Part shown: positions 35,748 to 44,712 of the stretch, piece after piece
How positions within the stretch are numbered: the stretch's first letter is position 1
Layout: each line of letters begins with the position of its first letter
NCBI RefSeq assembly: GCF_013179575.1
Contig: NZ_JABMCQ010000006.1
Span: 1 to 64,000 of the forward strand
From: Sphingobacterium shayense
GTDB taxonomy: Bacteria > Bacteroidota > Bacteroidia > Sphingobacteriales > Sphingobacteriaceae
Direction: 5' to 3'
Length of the DNA stretch: 64,000 nt
Translations under genes and position numbers: made by a program
The notes under the pieces: generated by a model
Databases searched by the model: none
What the model saw: the letters and a program-made list of their open reading frames with translations, nothing else
Told to the model about the DNA's origin: nothing

Positions 35748-35766
35748 GTTAAAATTGGTTAAAATT
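35748..35766. promoter_or_regulatory. Tandem 9-bp direct repeat upstream of the SusCD operon
   Basis: GTTAAAATT occurs twice, separated by one G, giving a 10-bp period. It lies about 306 bp upstream of the first operon gene. In-phase half-sites are compatible with a regulator site, but the AT-rich setting makes chance repeats more likely than usual. Confidence 0.3.
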
Positions 35767-36015
35767 TCCGTTCACGAAGCTAATATATATACATAAAAAC
35801 GTTTTAGCAAATTTTTTTATTTTTTTTTATTTTTTATGGTTTTTGGGCAATTAACATACTCGGATCAGCTTTCTGTTGCTGAGGTTGATAGCGTTTTTTA
35901 TTTGTTAAATAGCTTATTTTCAGGTATATATTTGTAATGTTTATACAATTATGAAGTGCGGCCGCATTTAGTGGATTAGGGCGAATTCACACCTACTAGA
36001 CCTCTAAAGTACATT

Positions 36016-36029
36016 CTAAATGCATTTAG
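36016..36029. promoter_or_regulatory. Perfect 14-bp palindrome
   Basis: CTAAATGCATTTAG reads the same on both strands. It lies in the intergenic region between the DPP-IV-like gene and the SusCD operon. It could be an operator for a dimeric regulator; no regulator gene is adjacent. Confidence 0.35.
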
Positions 36030-36154
36030 TAATATTCGAAAGATCGCTTTGGCAAGCGCATTTGTAACACGGACGCAGAATCTTTCTCAATGACGAAATT
36101 AAAACAACCATTAATCTTACGTTTCAAATCATCGCAGAAAGGTTAATCGCTCAA

Positions 36155-36179
36155 TCCTTATGTAAAAGAAACATAAGGA
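36155..36179. repeat. Hairpin-forming inverted repeat downstream of the DPP-IV-like gene
   Basis: TCCTTATGT (36155-36163) / ACATAAGGA (36171-36179), seven-base loop. On the minus strand it lies ~60 bp beyond the peptidase stop, but the T-run is on the wrong side for an intrinsic terminator. It could protect or end the transcript in another way. Confidence 0.45.
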
Positions 36180-36237
36180 AAAATAGCTAAATAATTGCCA
36201 CTTGTCCTTATGCTAAATTTTAGATAACCGTTAATTA

Positions 36238-38412
36238 TTAATTTTTTAGGTACAGATTGAAGTACTTCGCGATTTTATCATACATATGGATTCTGTCTTT
36301 GCCTAACACGTTATGCTCGTGGGTAGGGTAAAGAAAATAGTCAACTTGCTTGCCTTTCTCGATACAGTTCTGGACGAATTCCATACTGTGCTGTTGAACA
36401 ACAACTGGGTCCTGCGCGCCATGAATAATTAATAAATGGCCCTGTAGTCTGTTCGCTTTATTAAGTAAGGACGTTTTTTCGTAGCCTTCAGGATTTTCTG
36501 CGGGTGTATCCATATATCTTTCGCCGTACATCACTTCGTAATATTTCCAATCGATAACCGGACCGCCAGCTACAGCAGCTTTAAAAATATCATTTCGTTT
36601 GGTCATCATAGAACTCGCCATGAATCCGCCAAAGCTCCACCCGAAGATGCCCATATTTTCCGTATCGACATAGGGGAGAGATCGTAAGTAGTTGATTCCC
36701 ACCAGTTGATCCGCCATTTCCGCTTCACCAAGATTTCTATGCGTTACTCTAGTGAAGTCTCGTCCGCGTGCATCCGAACCCCGATTATCAATCGTAAATA
36801 CTAAATAGCCATTTTGTGCCATATATAGATCAAAGTATCCAGCGCCGCCAAGCCATTTATTTGTCACCAATTGTGCATGTGAACCACCGTATAAATAAAC
36901 CATAACAGGATATTTCTTCTTTGAATCAAAATTAGAAGGGTAGATGATTCTAGCGTTTAATGGTGTTTGTCCATCCGCTGCGCTAAAAGTTTTAAATTCG
37001 ATTTTAGGTAAGTCGATTTTACCTTCGAAAGGATTTACTGCTGAGAGCACATTTTCTACAGTGTTGTTTTCCCGGTTTATAACTTGAATCTCATTAGGAG
37101 TTTCTAAGTTCGTAAACTGATCCAAAACATATTTTCCGCTTCCGCTAACAGAAGCGGAATGTATTCCATCTGTCTGCGTTAATTGTTTTGTATTACCATT
37201 TTTTAAATCGACCTCGAAAAGGTGTCGGTCCATGGCCTGGTTTGTAGTACCTATATAATATGCTTTCGTGCCTTTCGTGTCAAACCCTTGAAAATCTGTA
37301 ACAACTACATCTTTATAGCCTAAGTTACGGATCAGCTGACCGTCCGTGTTGTATAGGTATAGCTGATTGTATCCATCGTTATCTGTTTGGTAAATGAATT
37401 GCTTCGGATTATTTGGAGTAAAAGCAAGTGAATGCTGTGGTTCTACCCAGGTATCGGAAGTTTCCTCAAACAGGGTTTTGGCCAGCCGCCCCGTTTTTGC
37501 TTCGTATTTATTGAGTTTTAGATGATCCTGACCTCTGTTTAATACCCCTACATAAATAAATTCATTGCTTGGATCCCATGTAACAATCGTTAGGTATTGT
37601 TCTTTAGGTTCACCTGTTTGCAAACGGATATATTCCTCGGTTTCGGTATTGAAAATATTTAAAGTGACATGTTCACTTTTCATTCCAGCCATTGGATACC
37701 GAATGTCTTTGATCGTGGTGACGCGGGTGTCCCATTGCGAAAGAGGGTATTGACTAACATTGGTTTCATCTTTTGTGTAGTACAATAGTTTCTTGTTGTC
37801 GGGTGACCACCACATTCCTTTATCGATGCCAAATTCATTACGATGAATTGCAGATGTTCCGTTCACGATCCCATCAAGCGTATCTTTGGTTACCTGAATT
37901 TTCTTTCCATCGGCTTGCATTATTTCAATATTGCTTCCGTTGAGGAATGCTGTTTTCGTGGCTGTCGATATAGTTTGGTCGCCTACGATTTCTTTGGGCA
38001 GCGACGAGTTTATTTTTATCTTTTTACTAACAATATTATAGGTGATATCGTAGCGGTTGTTCTCGCCATCGATGCTCATGCTGATATTTCTTTCGTCTAA
38101 CCAATTGTATACAGTAGGAAACGTGGCTAAGGCCAACTCATCGCCTTTTATTGCAAAATTTAACGCTCTTTCGAGGTCTGTTTTTTCGATTAATAATTTT
38201 GGTTTCCAATTGTTTTTTGCTTCGCGGATTAACAGGTTTTGACGAGAGCTGTCTACACTGGAAAATGCATCAATGTTTGCAACCCATTTTACAGCATATA
38301 TGGTTTGAGGGGCATATTTGGCAGGTCCGTAGACAGTCTCCTCAATAGTGAATCCTCTTTGGCCATAGGCAAAAGAAGAACCCAATAAGAATAATACCAA
38401 TAATTTTTTCAT
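36238..38412 (-). CDS. Dipeptidyl peptidase IV-like S9B serine peptidase
   Basis: 724 residues, normal for bacterial DPP-IV. Signal peptide ends near FAYGQ (residue 18). An N-terminal eight-bladed-propeller DPPIV_N domain (about 60-480) is followed by an alpha/beta-hydrolase domain (about 500-724). Catalytic triad: Ser in GWSFGGF (about residue 593), Asp in HGAQDPVV (about 666) and His in PTHEHNV (about 698). It removes N-terminal dipeptides, usually Xaa-Pro, from peptides in the periplasm. A monocistronic unit with ~795 bp to the next gene; it is unlikely to belong to the SusCD operon. Confidence 0.94.
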   Translation of the reverse strand: MKKLLVLFLLGSSFAYGQRGFTIEETVYGPAKYAPQTIYAVKWVANIDAFSSVDSSRQNLLIREAKNNWKPKLLIEKTDLERALNFAIKGDELALATFPTVYNWLDERNISMSIDGENNRYDITYNIVSKKIKINSSLPKEIVGDQTISTATKTAFLNGSNIEIMQADGKKIQVTKDTLDGIVNGTSAIHRNEFGIDKGMWWSPDNKKLLYYTKDETNVSQYPLSQWDTRVTTIKDIRYPMAGMKSEHVTLNIFNTETEEYIRLQTGEPKEQYLTIVTWDPSNEFIYVGVLNRGQDHLKLNKYEAKTGRLAKTLFEETSDTWVEPQHSLAFTPNNPKQFIYQTDNDGYNQLYLYNTDGQLIRNLGYKDVVVTDFQGFDTKGTKAYYIGTTNQAMDRHLFEVDLKNGNTKQLTQTDGIHSASVSGSGKYVLDQFTNLETPNEIQVINRENNTVENVLSAVNPFEGKIDLPKIEFKTFSAADGQTPLNARIIYPSNFDSKKKYPVMVYLYGGSHAQLVTNKWLGGAGYFDLYMAQNGYLVFTIDNRGSDARGRDFTRVTHRNLGEAEMADQLVGINYLRSLPYVDTENMGIFGWSFGGFMASSMMTKRNDIFKAAVAGGPVIDWKYYEVMYGERYMDTPAENPEGYEKTSLLNKANRLQGHLLIIHGAQDPVVVQQHSMEFVQNCIEKGKQVDYFLYPTHEHNVLGKDRIHMYDKIAKYFNLYLKN

Positions 38413-38829
38413 TGTTTATGAGTTTTGTGCTCGCGAAAATAACGATTTGAAGGAAAAATATGCAGACAAAGTTTTGATGAGTGATCAGATAGAAATATAA
38501 AACGAGAACCTTGGCCAGTTCTTTGGCTAAGAAAGAATACTAAATCCGATGGGCTTATTTTGGAGTGGTATACTTGGAATTACAGAGATTTTTCAACTGT
38601 ATTAGCCGTACATTTAATTAGAATTAATGTATCTCGTTGTTGAGTCGAGAACCGTGTTTCTTTATTGGAGAATCACTGTTCACTATTGGACAGTGATATG
38701 CACGGTTTCGGACATGTTTTAATATGTTTAAATGTAAGTTGTTGTTATTTAGTTGTTTGTCCGACTGGCATGGCCTTTGAAAAAGTAAGATTGTTTCAGG
38801 AATACCTCTAATTACTCATTATACTACGC
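38413..38829. other. Divergent intergenic region
   Basis: Between the DPP-IV-like gene (left) and the permease gene (right). Contains a perfect 8-bp inverted repeat at 38672-38697 but no clear TAnnTTTG promoter on either strand. Confidence 0.5.
38672..38697. promoter_or_regulatory. Inverted repeat (operator-like)
   Basis: ATCACTGT (38672-38679) / ACAGTGAT (38690-38697), 10-base spacer: half-sites centred 18 bp apart, compatible with a dimeric regulator, or a hairpin in a plus-strand leader. About 130 bp upstream of the permease gene. Confidence 0.4.
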
Positions 38830-41211
38830 ATGATAAAGAATCATTTAAAAATAACCTGTCGGACATTATGGAAAAATAGAAGTTACTCTTTTATTAATAT
38901 TATAGGTTTGGCGCTAGGTATGAGCGCAACAATTCTTATCGGTCTGTGGATAAGTTTGGAAGTAAATTTTGACCGCTTTTACACTGCTTCGAATCGGTTA
39001 TATCAAGTCTATACTCTCGATGAGTTCGATGGTGAGAAGCATACATGGGGAGGGACTGCTGCTGTGTTAGGTCCCATTCTACAGCAAGAAAATCCTGAGA
39101 TGGAGGAAGTCATTAGGACTGGGAGTGCAAGTTCTTTACTTCGCGCTGGATCTCAAAGTTTTAAAGCGTCGGGCGTGGTAAGTGATCCGTCATTTTTTAA
39201 GCTGTTCGACTTTTCGTTTATCAATGGAAATACGAAATCTCCAATCTCGGAGCCTAATTCAATTGTTTTGACGGAAGCTTTAGCGATAAAACTTTTTGGG
39301 ACAACCAATGTGATAGGAAAAATTGTGCACGTTGATAAAGGAATCGCGATGGAAGTGCGGGCAATCATCGAAAACATTCCCAGTAATTCTACCTTTCATG
39401 GTGAAGAATTTTTTTGCTCTTGGGATTACCTTGAAAAGAGTGGTTGGATCGAAAATGACTCCTGGACAAATTATAATCACCAGACGTATGTTCTACTAAA
39501 AGAGGGAGTGTCCATGGAGACGGCGAATCATAGTATAGAAAATCTAGTTAGAAAGCACACGAATAACAATGTGAAAGCAAGTATTTATCTGTATCCCGCA
39601 AGCCGTTGGCATTTATATAACCAATCTGTTAATGGGAAAATGGTCGCTGGAAACATCACTACAATACGTGTGTTTGCACTTGTTGGTTTCTTTATCCTTC
39701 TAATTGCCTGTATCAATTTTATTAATCTAACGACCGCGAGCGCTGAAAGACGTGCGAAAGAAGTGGGGATACGCAAAGTTGTTGGAGCCCCGAGAAAAAC
39801 TTTAATTCAACAATTTCTAATCGAATCCTTCATTTTAACCCTCCTTGCAGGCGCTCTTGCTCTGGTTCTTTCCTTACTTGTGCTACCCTTTTTCAATAGT
39901 ATGATTGGTAGTGATGTTCGAATCGATGGTCAATCTTCAACATTTTGGGTGCTTTTCGTTGTCGTTATCATTTTTTCGACTTTAGGGGCGGGTATTTATC
40001 CTGCGTTTGTTTTATCAGCTTTTGAACCGATGCGAACGTTAAAAGGGCGTTTTATTTCTATAGGTAGAGGCTTTAAACCTCGTAAGATCCTGGTAACTTT
40101 TCAGTTTACGATTTCTGTATGCTTGGGCATATGCACAATTATTATTGGTCAGCAAATTCGTTATGGTCAAAATAGAGAAACTGGATATGACAAAAGTAAT
40201 CTCGTATACATACCGTTGGATGGCAATTTAAAAAAGAACTACGAAGTTGTGCGCAATGAGTTGATCGAAGCTGGAGTTGCCAATAGCGTTACCAAAAGCT
40301 TGGGACGAATTACTCACTACGCAAATAATAGCTGGGGTTATTCGTGGCCGAATAGTAAACCAAATGATTTTGACGCCGTATTTAACGGCATGAGTAGTGA
40401 CGCTGACTTTGCCAAAACCATGGGTATTAAATTGCTGGCAGGTCGCGACATCGATATTTACAAGCATCGCGCTGACTCCAATGCAGTGCTCTTAAACGAG
40501 GCCGCGGTGAAACGTATGGGATTAAGTAATCCCATTGGCACGCAAATCACTTCGTTAAAAGGTACAGAATATCAGGAAACCTGGAATGTTGTTGGTGTTA
40601 TTCAGGATTTTGTTTTACAGTCTCCTTATGAAATTATTGAGCCGATGATTGTAAAGGGCCCGGCGAGTTGGTTCAGCTATGTACATATTAGGGTTAACTC
40701 AGCGAACAACCTGCTTTCGAACATAGAACAGATACAATCAATTCTGAAAAAATACAATCCCGGTTATCCTATCGATCTACGCTTCGCAGACGAAGCCTAC
40801 GCCTCGAAGTTCATTCAACAAAAACGGACACAGGTAATGACGGCAATCGCCTCCGGCATGGCTATTTTTATTGCCTGTTTAGGTCTTTTCGGATTAGTTT
40901 CTTTTGCGACGATGCAACGAATTAAAGAAATCGGTATCCGCAAAGTATTAGGTGCATCAGTCACTCGTATCGTCGCAATGCTGTCTGCAGATTTTTTGAA
41001 ACTTGTACTTTTATCTACTGTTATTGCTTCACCGATAGCTTGGTTTATTATGCAAAAGTGGCTAGAAGGTTTTGTATATAGAATAGACGTGCATTGGTGG
41101 ATTTTCGTCATCGCTGGTGTAATAGCCATGATCATCGCGCTATTTACAGTTAGTGCCCTGGCAATCAGGGCGGCCCAGGCTAACCCGATTGGAAGCCTGA
41201 GAAGTGAGTGA
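38830..41211 (+). CDS. FtsX/MacB-family ABC transporter permease
   Basis: 793 residues, the double-module type common in Bacteroidota. An N-terminal membrane span (about 20-42), a MacB-like periplasmic core (about 45-270), then membrane segments at about 285-305, 335-360 and 380-400. The FtsX motif RRAKEVGIRKVVGAPRKTLI appears and is repeated near the C terminus as MQRIKEIGIRKVLGASVTRI with three more spans. A second periplasmic core lies between (about 450-640). Such proteins form mechanotransmission or antimicrobial-peptide exporters with a separate ATPase. No ATP-binding subunit is adjacent, so it must use one encoded elsewhere. Confidence 0.9.
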   Translation: MIKNHLKITCRTLWKNRSYSFINIIGLALGMSATILIGLWISLEVNFDRFYTASNRLYQVYTLDEFDGEKHTWGGTAAVLGPILQQENPEMEEVIRTGSASSLLRAGSQSFKASGVVSDPSFFKLFDFSFINGNTKSPISEPNSIVLTEALAIKLFGTTNVIGKIVHVDKGIAMEVRAIIENIPSNSTFHGEEFFCSWDYLEKSGWIENDSWTNYNHQTYVLLKEGVSMETANHSIENLVRKHTNNNVKASIYLYPASRWHLYNQSVNGKMVAGNITTIRVFALVGFFILLIACINFINLTTASAERRAKEVGIRKVVGAPRKTLIQQFLIESFILTLLAGALALVLSLLVLPFFNSMIGSDVRIDGQSSTFWVLFVVVIIFSTLGAGIYPAFVLSAFEPMRTLKGRFISIGRGFKPRKILVTFQFTISVCLGICTIIIGQQIRYGQNRETGYDKSNLVYIPLDGNLKKNYEVVRNELIEAGVANSVTKSLGRITHYANNSWGYSWPNSKPNDFDAVFNGMSSDADFAKTMGIKLLAGRDIDIYKHRADSNAVLLNEAAVKRMGLSNPIGTQITSLKGTEYQETWNVVGVIQDFVLQSPYEIIEPMIVKGPASWFSYVHIRVNSANNLLSNIEQIQSILKKYNPGYPIDLRFADEAYASKFIQQKRTQVMTAIASGMAIFIACLGLFGLVSFATMQRIKEIGIRKVLGASVTRIVAMLSADFLKLVLLSTVIASPIAWFIMQKWLEGFVYRIDVHWWIFVIAGVIAMIIALFTVSALAIRAAQANPIGSLRSE

Positions 41212-41289
41212 TCAGGGGTACTAAGATTAAGAGTGAGCGCGTCGATTTTAATTAGATTTTTTATTCTCCTGTTTACCATTGAAAAGCAG

Positions 41290-41317
41290 CCGTGACAAGT
41301 ATTTAACATTGTCACGG
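41290..41317. terminator. Terminator between convergent genes
   Basis: Perfect 9-bp stem CCGTGACAA (41290-41298) / TTGTCACGG (41309-41317), 10-base loop, between the stops of the permease (41211) and the NAD(P)-binding protein (41325). The tails are only moderately T-rich. Confidence 0.6.
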
Positions 41318-41324
41318 ATTATTG

Positions 41325-41951
41325 TTAATGGGAAATGCTTACCGTTTTTTTATGGTATTTGTTGTTCGTTAACTGGTTAAGCATAAAGTCCGCAACATCC
41401 GCGCGATTAATCTTAAGATTTAGGCCCTTATGGTTATTGTCAAAATCTATTTCATAGTTTTTAGTGATATCACCATTGCTGAAAGCACTAGGCCTTACGA
41501 TCGTATAATCTAAACTACTATCGCGGATTAATTCTTCCTGTAGATTGTGATCAGAAAGCGCTCGTCTTAACAAAATACCAAACATAATATACTTCCATAG
41601 AAAATTTAAACTGTTGTAACTATCTCCCGCACCTAAGGTGGATTGGCAAATAAGCCGACTGATACCGACATTTGTCATTCCCTCAATTATATTTCCTGTC
41701 CCGACAGCTCTGATTTTTCCTTTAGCTCCGTCACCCAATGCGCATAAAACAGCTTCCTGACCCAACAATGCGCTTTCCAGATCTTCAATATTTTGCACGT
41801 CTCCCTTTACCACCCGGAGTCTTTCATGGCTAACATTAGCTAGTTTGTCCGGATCTCTAACGAATGCAGTTACTTGATGTCCCGTTGCCAATCCCTGTTT
41901 TACGATTTCAATTCCGACAGTGCCCGTAGCACCAAATACAATTATTTTCAT
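41325..41951 (-). CDS. NAD(P)-binding, atypical SDR-family protein
   Basis: 208 residues from the ATG at 41951; an upstream extension to 42017 has a low-complexity start and was not used. The Rossmann nucleotide-binding motif GATGTVG is at about 8-14, followed by QGLATGHQVTAFVRDPDKL and VVKGDVQNIEDLESALLGQE, typical of the SDR_a5/NmrA-like group. RDSSLDYTIVRPSAFSNGD is the usual C-terminal motif, with no classic YxxxK pair obvious. Probably an NADP-dependent reductase or redox sensor. It follows the AraC regulator gene by ~75 bp on the same strand. Confidence 0.85.
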   Translation of the reverse strand: MKIIVFGATGTVGIEIVKQGLATGHQVTAFVRDPDKLANVSHERLRVVKGDVQNIEDLESALLGQEAVLCALGDGAKGKIRAVGTGNIIEGMTNVGISRLICQSTLGAGDSYNSLNFLWKYIMFGILLRRALSDHNLQEELIRDSSLDYTIVRPSAFSNGDITKNYEIDFDNNHKGLNLKINRADVADFMLNQLTNNKYHKKTVSISH

Positions 41952-42025
41952 AGTGTTAAAGTTTAATACTACAAAATTGAGAAGGTTCAGTGACTTAGAA
42001 TAGAATAAAAACGACAACGGTGTTT

Positions 42026-42799
42026 TTATGGTCGGAAATCGGAGGGGGTTTTGCCAGTAAATGCTTTGAATACCCTTATAAAATGAGATTGATCAGAATA
42101 GCCATTTTCATAAACGACGTCTGTGAGCTTCGTATAATCATTGCCAGAAATCTGTTGCAATGATGCTTGAAATTTAATAATTTGAGAAAATTGCTTTGGA
42201 GAAAGTCCTGTTTCTTTCAAAAATCGCCGTTCCAGTGTTCGTATGTTTAAATCTGTTTGCTCCGCTATAAAGTTGATAGGTTCAGCACCTTTTAAACGGA
42301 TAATCATTTGAATAGCTTTTGCAACGTCCAGGTCAATATTTTGCTTTCTACGCTCAAATAAATTCAAAAGCATCTCAGACATTATTTGAATTTTGCTTTC
42401 GATAGTTTTTGCTTTTAATAAAACGTCGGTTACTTTCGGAATATCCAGTTCTGGTATATTATCCAAATAGTAACAACTATCGTTAATACTTTGAGGAGCA
42501 ATGTTCCAGAAAGCACGTAACACGAATGGATATAATTGGAAGACTATGATAAGGTGGGGGCCATCAACTTCAAGTTTTATGGGTTTGATAGTTTGTCCAT
42601 AAAGAAAAATGTTTGGCATCTGTTTATTGTGTGGATGTATTTTTAGCCCATTTTTTGTTTGCTGAAACATCAGTCCCGGATATCCATCCGCAAAGAAGGG
42701 GAGATTTGTTTTTGCAGCCTCATCTTTACCCTCAATGACCCAGATGTTTTTTACAAAAAGTGAGATAGATCTATGGGGTATGAAATCCAAAAAGTTCAT
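42026..42799 (-). CDS. AraC-family transcriptional regulator (DUF6597-type N terminus)
   Basis: 257 residues. The N-terminal ~150 residues match the cupin-like DUF6597 pattern seen in many AraC regulators (ISLFVKNIWVIEG, NLPFFADGYPGLMFQQ, PHLIIVFQLYPFVLRAFWNI). The C terminus (about 160-257) is a double HTH: INFIAEQTDLNIRTLERRFL, then ETGLSPKQFSQIIKFQASLQ and ENGYSDQSHFIRVFKAFTGK, ending TPSDFRP. It probably regulates the adjacent NAD(P)-binding gene; the inducer is unknown. Confidence 0.9.
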   Translation of the reverse strand: MNFLDFIPHRSISLFVKNIWVIEGKDEAAKTNLPFFADGYPGLMFQQTKNGLKIHPHNKQMPNIFLYGQTIKPIKLEVDGPHLIIVFQLYPFVLRAFWNIAPQSINDSCYYLDNIPELDIPKVTDVLLKAKTIESKIQIMSEMLLNLFERRKQNIDLDVAKAIQMIIRLKGAEPINFIAEQTDLNIRTLERRFLKETGLSPKQFSQIIKFQASLQQISGNDYTKLTDVVYENGYSDQSHFIRVFKAFTGKTPSDFRP

Positions 42800-43166
42800 G
42801 TTTCTAATATCGTAAGTTGATTTTAAAAATATTAAACGAATATACTTATTTTTCGATAGGGGGTTCCTCCCAACGATGACAGAGAATCACGGGTAGACTC
42901 AATAGTATCGACTAGATTTGTTTTGAAGCGATTAGTAGAGTAAAGTTATTATTCTGATTGAATGTTAAAATACACAAGATTTTAAATTTATATCCGCGAG
43001 CGCTCATATCGAATTGAAATCGTTAACCTTTCGCGATAAATCAGAGATCCCATATGAGGTAATCTAAAACTTTAAAGTAAATTTGGTTATCGATTCAAAA
43101 TGGGAAATGATATTTAAGTAATGATCAAGATGTACTGTTTTTCACCTTTGTAAACCTCTAAAAGCT
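42800..43166. other. Divergent intergenic region
   Basis: Between the AraC gene (left) and a membrane protein gene (right). AT-rich; no ORF, hairpin or convincing promoter box was found. Confidence 0.5.
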
Positions 43167-43655
43167 ATGAAGATGCAACTTAATAGTAAATCGACTATCT
43201 TGCTCACAGGGCTACTGACAGGTACGTTAGATGGATTATCTGCAATAATACTTAATCCCGCGATACCTGCTGCTAATATCTTTAAATTTATCGCAAGTGG
43301 GTTATTTGGTAGGGCCGCTTTGTCCGCAGGCATGGAAATGGTTGTATATGGTGTGTTGTTACATTATCTGATTTCATTTATATTTTGTATTGTGCTGTTA
43401 CGGATCTATCCATCTTTCATTAAATGGTTTAAATACAACTTCATAATTGTTTTCGTCTATGGACTTTTGATATGGACGATAATGAATCTTGTAGTGCTAC
43501 CGTTGAGCGGTATAGGTCCTACGGCTTTTCATTTTGTAAGTGTGTTTAAAAATATGATGGCCTTAATCGTTGCTTTCGGTTTGCCAATCGTTTGGATTGC
43601 TAGCATGATTTATAATCGAAAAGCAGATGTTAAAGAACATAACGCTATGCTATAA
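43167..43655 (+). CDS. Small four-TM membrane protein (DUF1440-like)
   Basis: 162 residues with about four hydrophobic segments: about 10-32 (LLTGLLTGTLDGLSAIIL), 60-82, 92-115 (FIIVFVYGLLIWTIMNLVVL) and 125-150. The spacing and the Gly-rich first segment recall the DUF1440/DUF6789 group of uncharacterised inner-membrane proteins. No signal peptide or catalytic motif is seen. A single gene with no clear partner. Confidence 0.65.
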   Translation: MKMQLNSKSTILLTGLLTGTLDGLSAIILNPAIPAANIFKFIASGLFGRAALSAGMEMVVYGVLLHYLISFIFCIVLLRIYPSFIKWFKYNFIIVFVYGLLIWTIMNLVVLPLSGIGPTAFHFVSVFKNMMALIVAFGLPIVWIASMIYNRKADVKEHNAML

Positions 43656-44070
43656 ACAGGCATTGCTGTTTAGTTAGCCCATATTGGGCTTCCCGTTCCA
43701 GCAGACAGGATGATTACTAGATTTCACGCAGGATTAATAACTACAATTAATTTGGGAGGTGATATCGAAAAGGTGCATAGTCATTTTCAAGGGAACCAAC
43801 TATGATGACGCCTATCAGGCGACCGTTGGAAAGCTTGGTTATGAGGTTTTTAGAAGGTGAGAAAATATTTGAACTTCTGCGCAATGGCTATTGCGATTCT
43901 TCTGTCCAAGAGAAGATCATCAAAATCGATGTTTAGATTGATGCATCTCCGAAAATAGAAATGTTATATTGTTTCTGCGATAAATTGTGGCAACGTACCA
44001 GAAATGTATAGATATAATTTGATTTTGCCAAAAATGGTCATTTCTTTTGTTTGAACAAAACCAGCTGTCT
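43656..44070. other. Intergenic region with a possible gene remnant
   Basis: No intact gene. A short plus-strand frame (43759-43860) reads like a decayed coding fragment; a second 44-codon frame (43802-43936) overlaps it. The rest shows nothing recognisable. Confidence 0.5.
43759..43860 (+). pseudogene. Possible decayed coding fragment
   Basis: A 33-codon frame from GTG, with a purine-rich GGGAG just before it, encodes IVIFKGTNYDDAYQATVGKL-like residues with natural-looking composition and then stops; a second frame continues the open region. I could not assign a family. It may be a remnant of a frameshifted gene or simply a chance frame. Confidence 0.25.
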
Positions 44071-44649
44071 ATGAAGAATAAAAATATTGAAATGTTCTAT
44101 CCCAAAACAAGATCAGAATGGCGGGAATGGCTTATTAATAATCATGAAAAAGAGACTGCTGTGTGGATAATCCTATATAAAAAGGACGCTAATCAGCCTA
44201 CGATATCTTGGGCTGAGTCGGTGGAAGAAGCGTTGTGTTTTGGTTGGATAGATAGTATTAAGAAAAAGCTTGATGCTAGTCGGTCCATTCAGTTTTTTAG
44301 TAAGCGTAAAGCTACTGGAACTTGGTCCAAAATAAACAAACAAAAGATTCAACACCTCATCGATGAAGGAAAGATGTTCCCTGCGGGTATGGCGATTATA
44401 GATATCGCGAAAAAGAATGGCAGTTGGACACTATTGGATCAAGTGGAAGACCTGATAATACCGAAGGATTTAGACAATGCGCTGGCAGAACATGTGGGGG
44501 CTAAAGATTATTTTTTGTCACTGAGTAGAACGAAGCGGAAAATGCTACTGCAGTGGGTTATTTTGGCTAAAAAACCAGAGACAAGATCGAATCGAATATA
44601 TGATATAGCAATCCTTGCCGGTTTACAGAAGTTGCCGCGTGGGTTTTGA
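44071..44649 (+). CDS. YdeI/OmpD-associated (OmdA) family protein
   Basis: 192 residues from the ATG at 44071; a TTG eight codons upstream is the alternative. Matches the YdeI/OmdA family: FYPKTRSEWREWLINNHEKE, AVWIILYKKDANQPTISWAE, EALCFGWIDSIKKKLDA and a segment around FFSKRKATGTWSKINKQKI. The C-terminal part (about 130-192) is the bacteriocin-protection-type helical domain (LSRTKRKMLLQWVILAKKPE then TRSNRI). The biochemical function is unknown; some relatives are linked to peptide stress. Single gene. Confidence 0.88.
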   Translation: MKNKNIEMFYPKTRSEWREWLINNHEKETAVWIILYKKDANQPTISWAESVEEALCFGWIDSIKKKLDASRSIQFFSKRKATGTWSKINKQKIQHLIDEGKMFPAGMAIIDIAKKNGSWTLLDQVEDLIIPKDLDNALAEHVGAKDYFLSLSRTKRKMLLQWVILAKKPETRSNRIYDIAILAGLQKLPRGF

Positions 44650-44712
44650 CACGCGATAGGAGTGGACTGCTTAAACCTTGTGTTTGTTGCGTCCGATAGG
44701 TAGTAACATCTT

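Larger units (their letters stand above)
35443..36237. other. Long AT-rich upstream region of the double SusCD operon
   Basis: About 795 bp without a supportable gene. It should carry the operon promoter on the minus strand, but no good CAAAnnTA (reverse of TAnnTTTG) was found. It holds a 10-bp-period direct repeat (35748-35766), long A/T tracts (35810-35840), a perfect palindrome (36016-36029) and a hairpin (36155-36179). Confidence 0.6.

Noticed and set aside
36155-36179. Hairpin considered as the terminator of the peptidase gene
   Set aside because: The T-run is on the wrong side for minus-strand transcription; kept as a repeat only.
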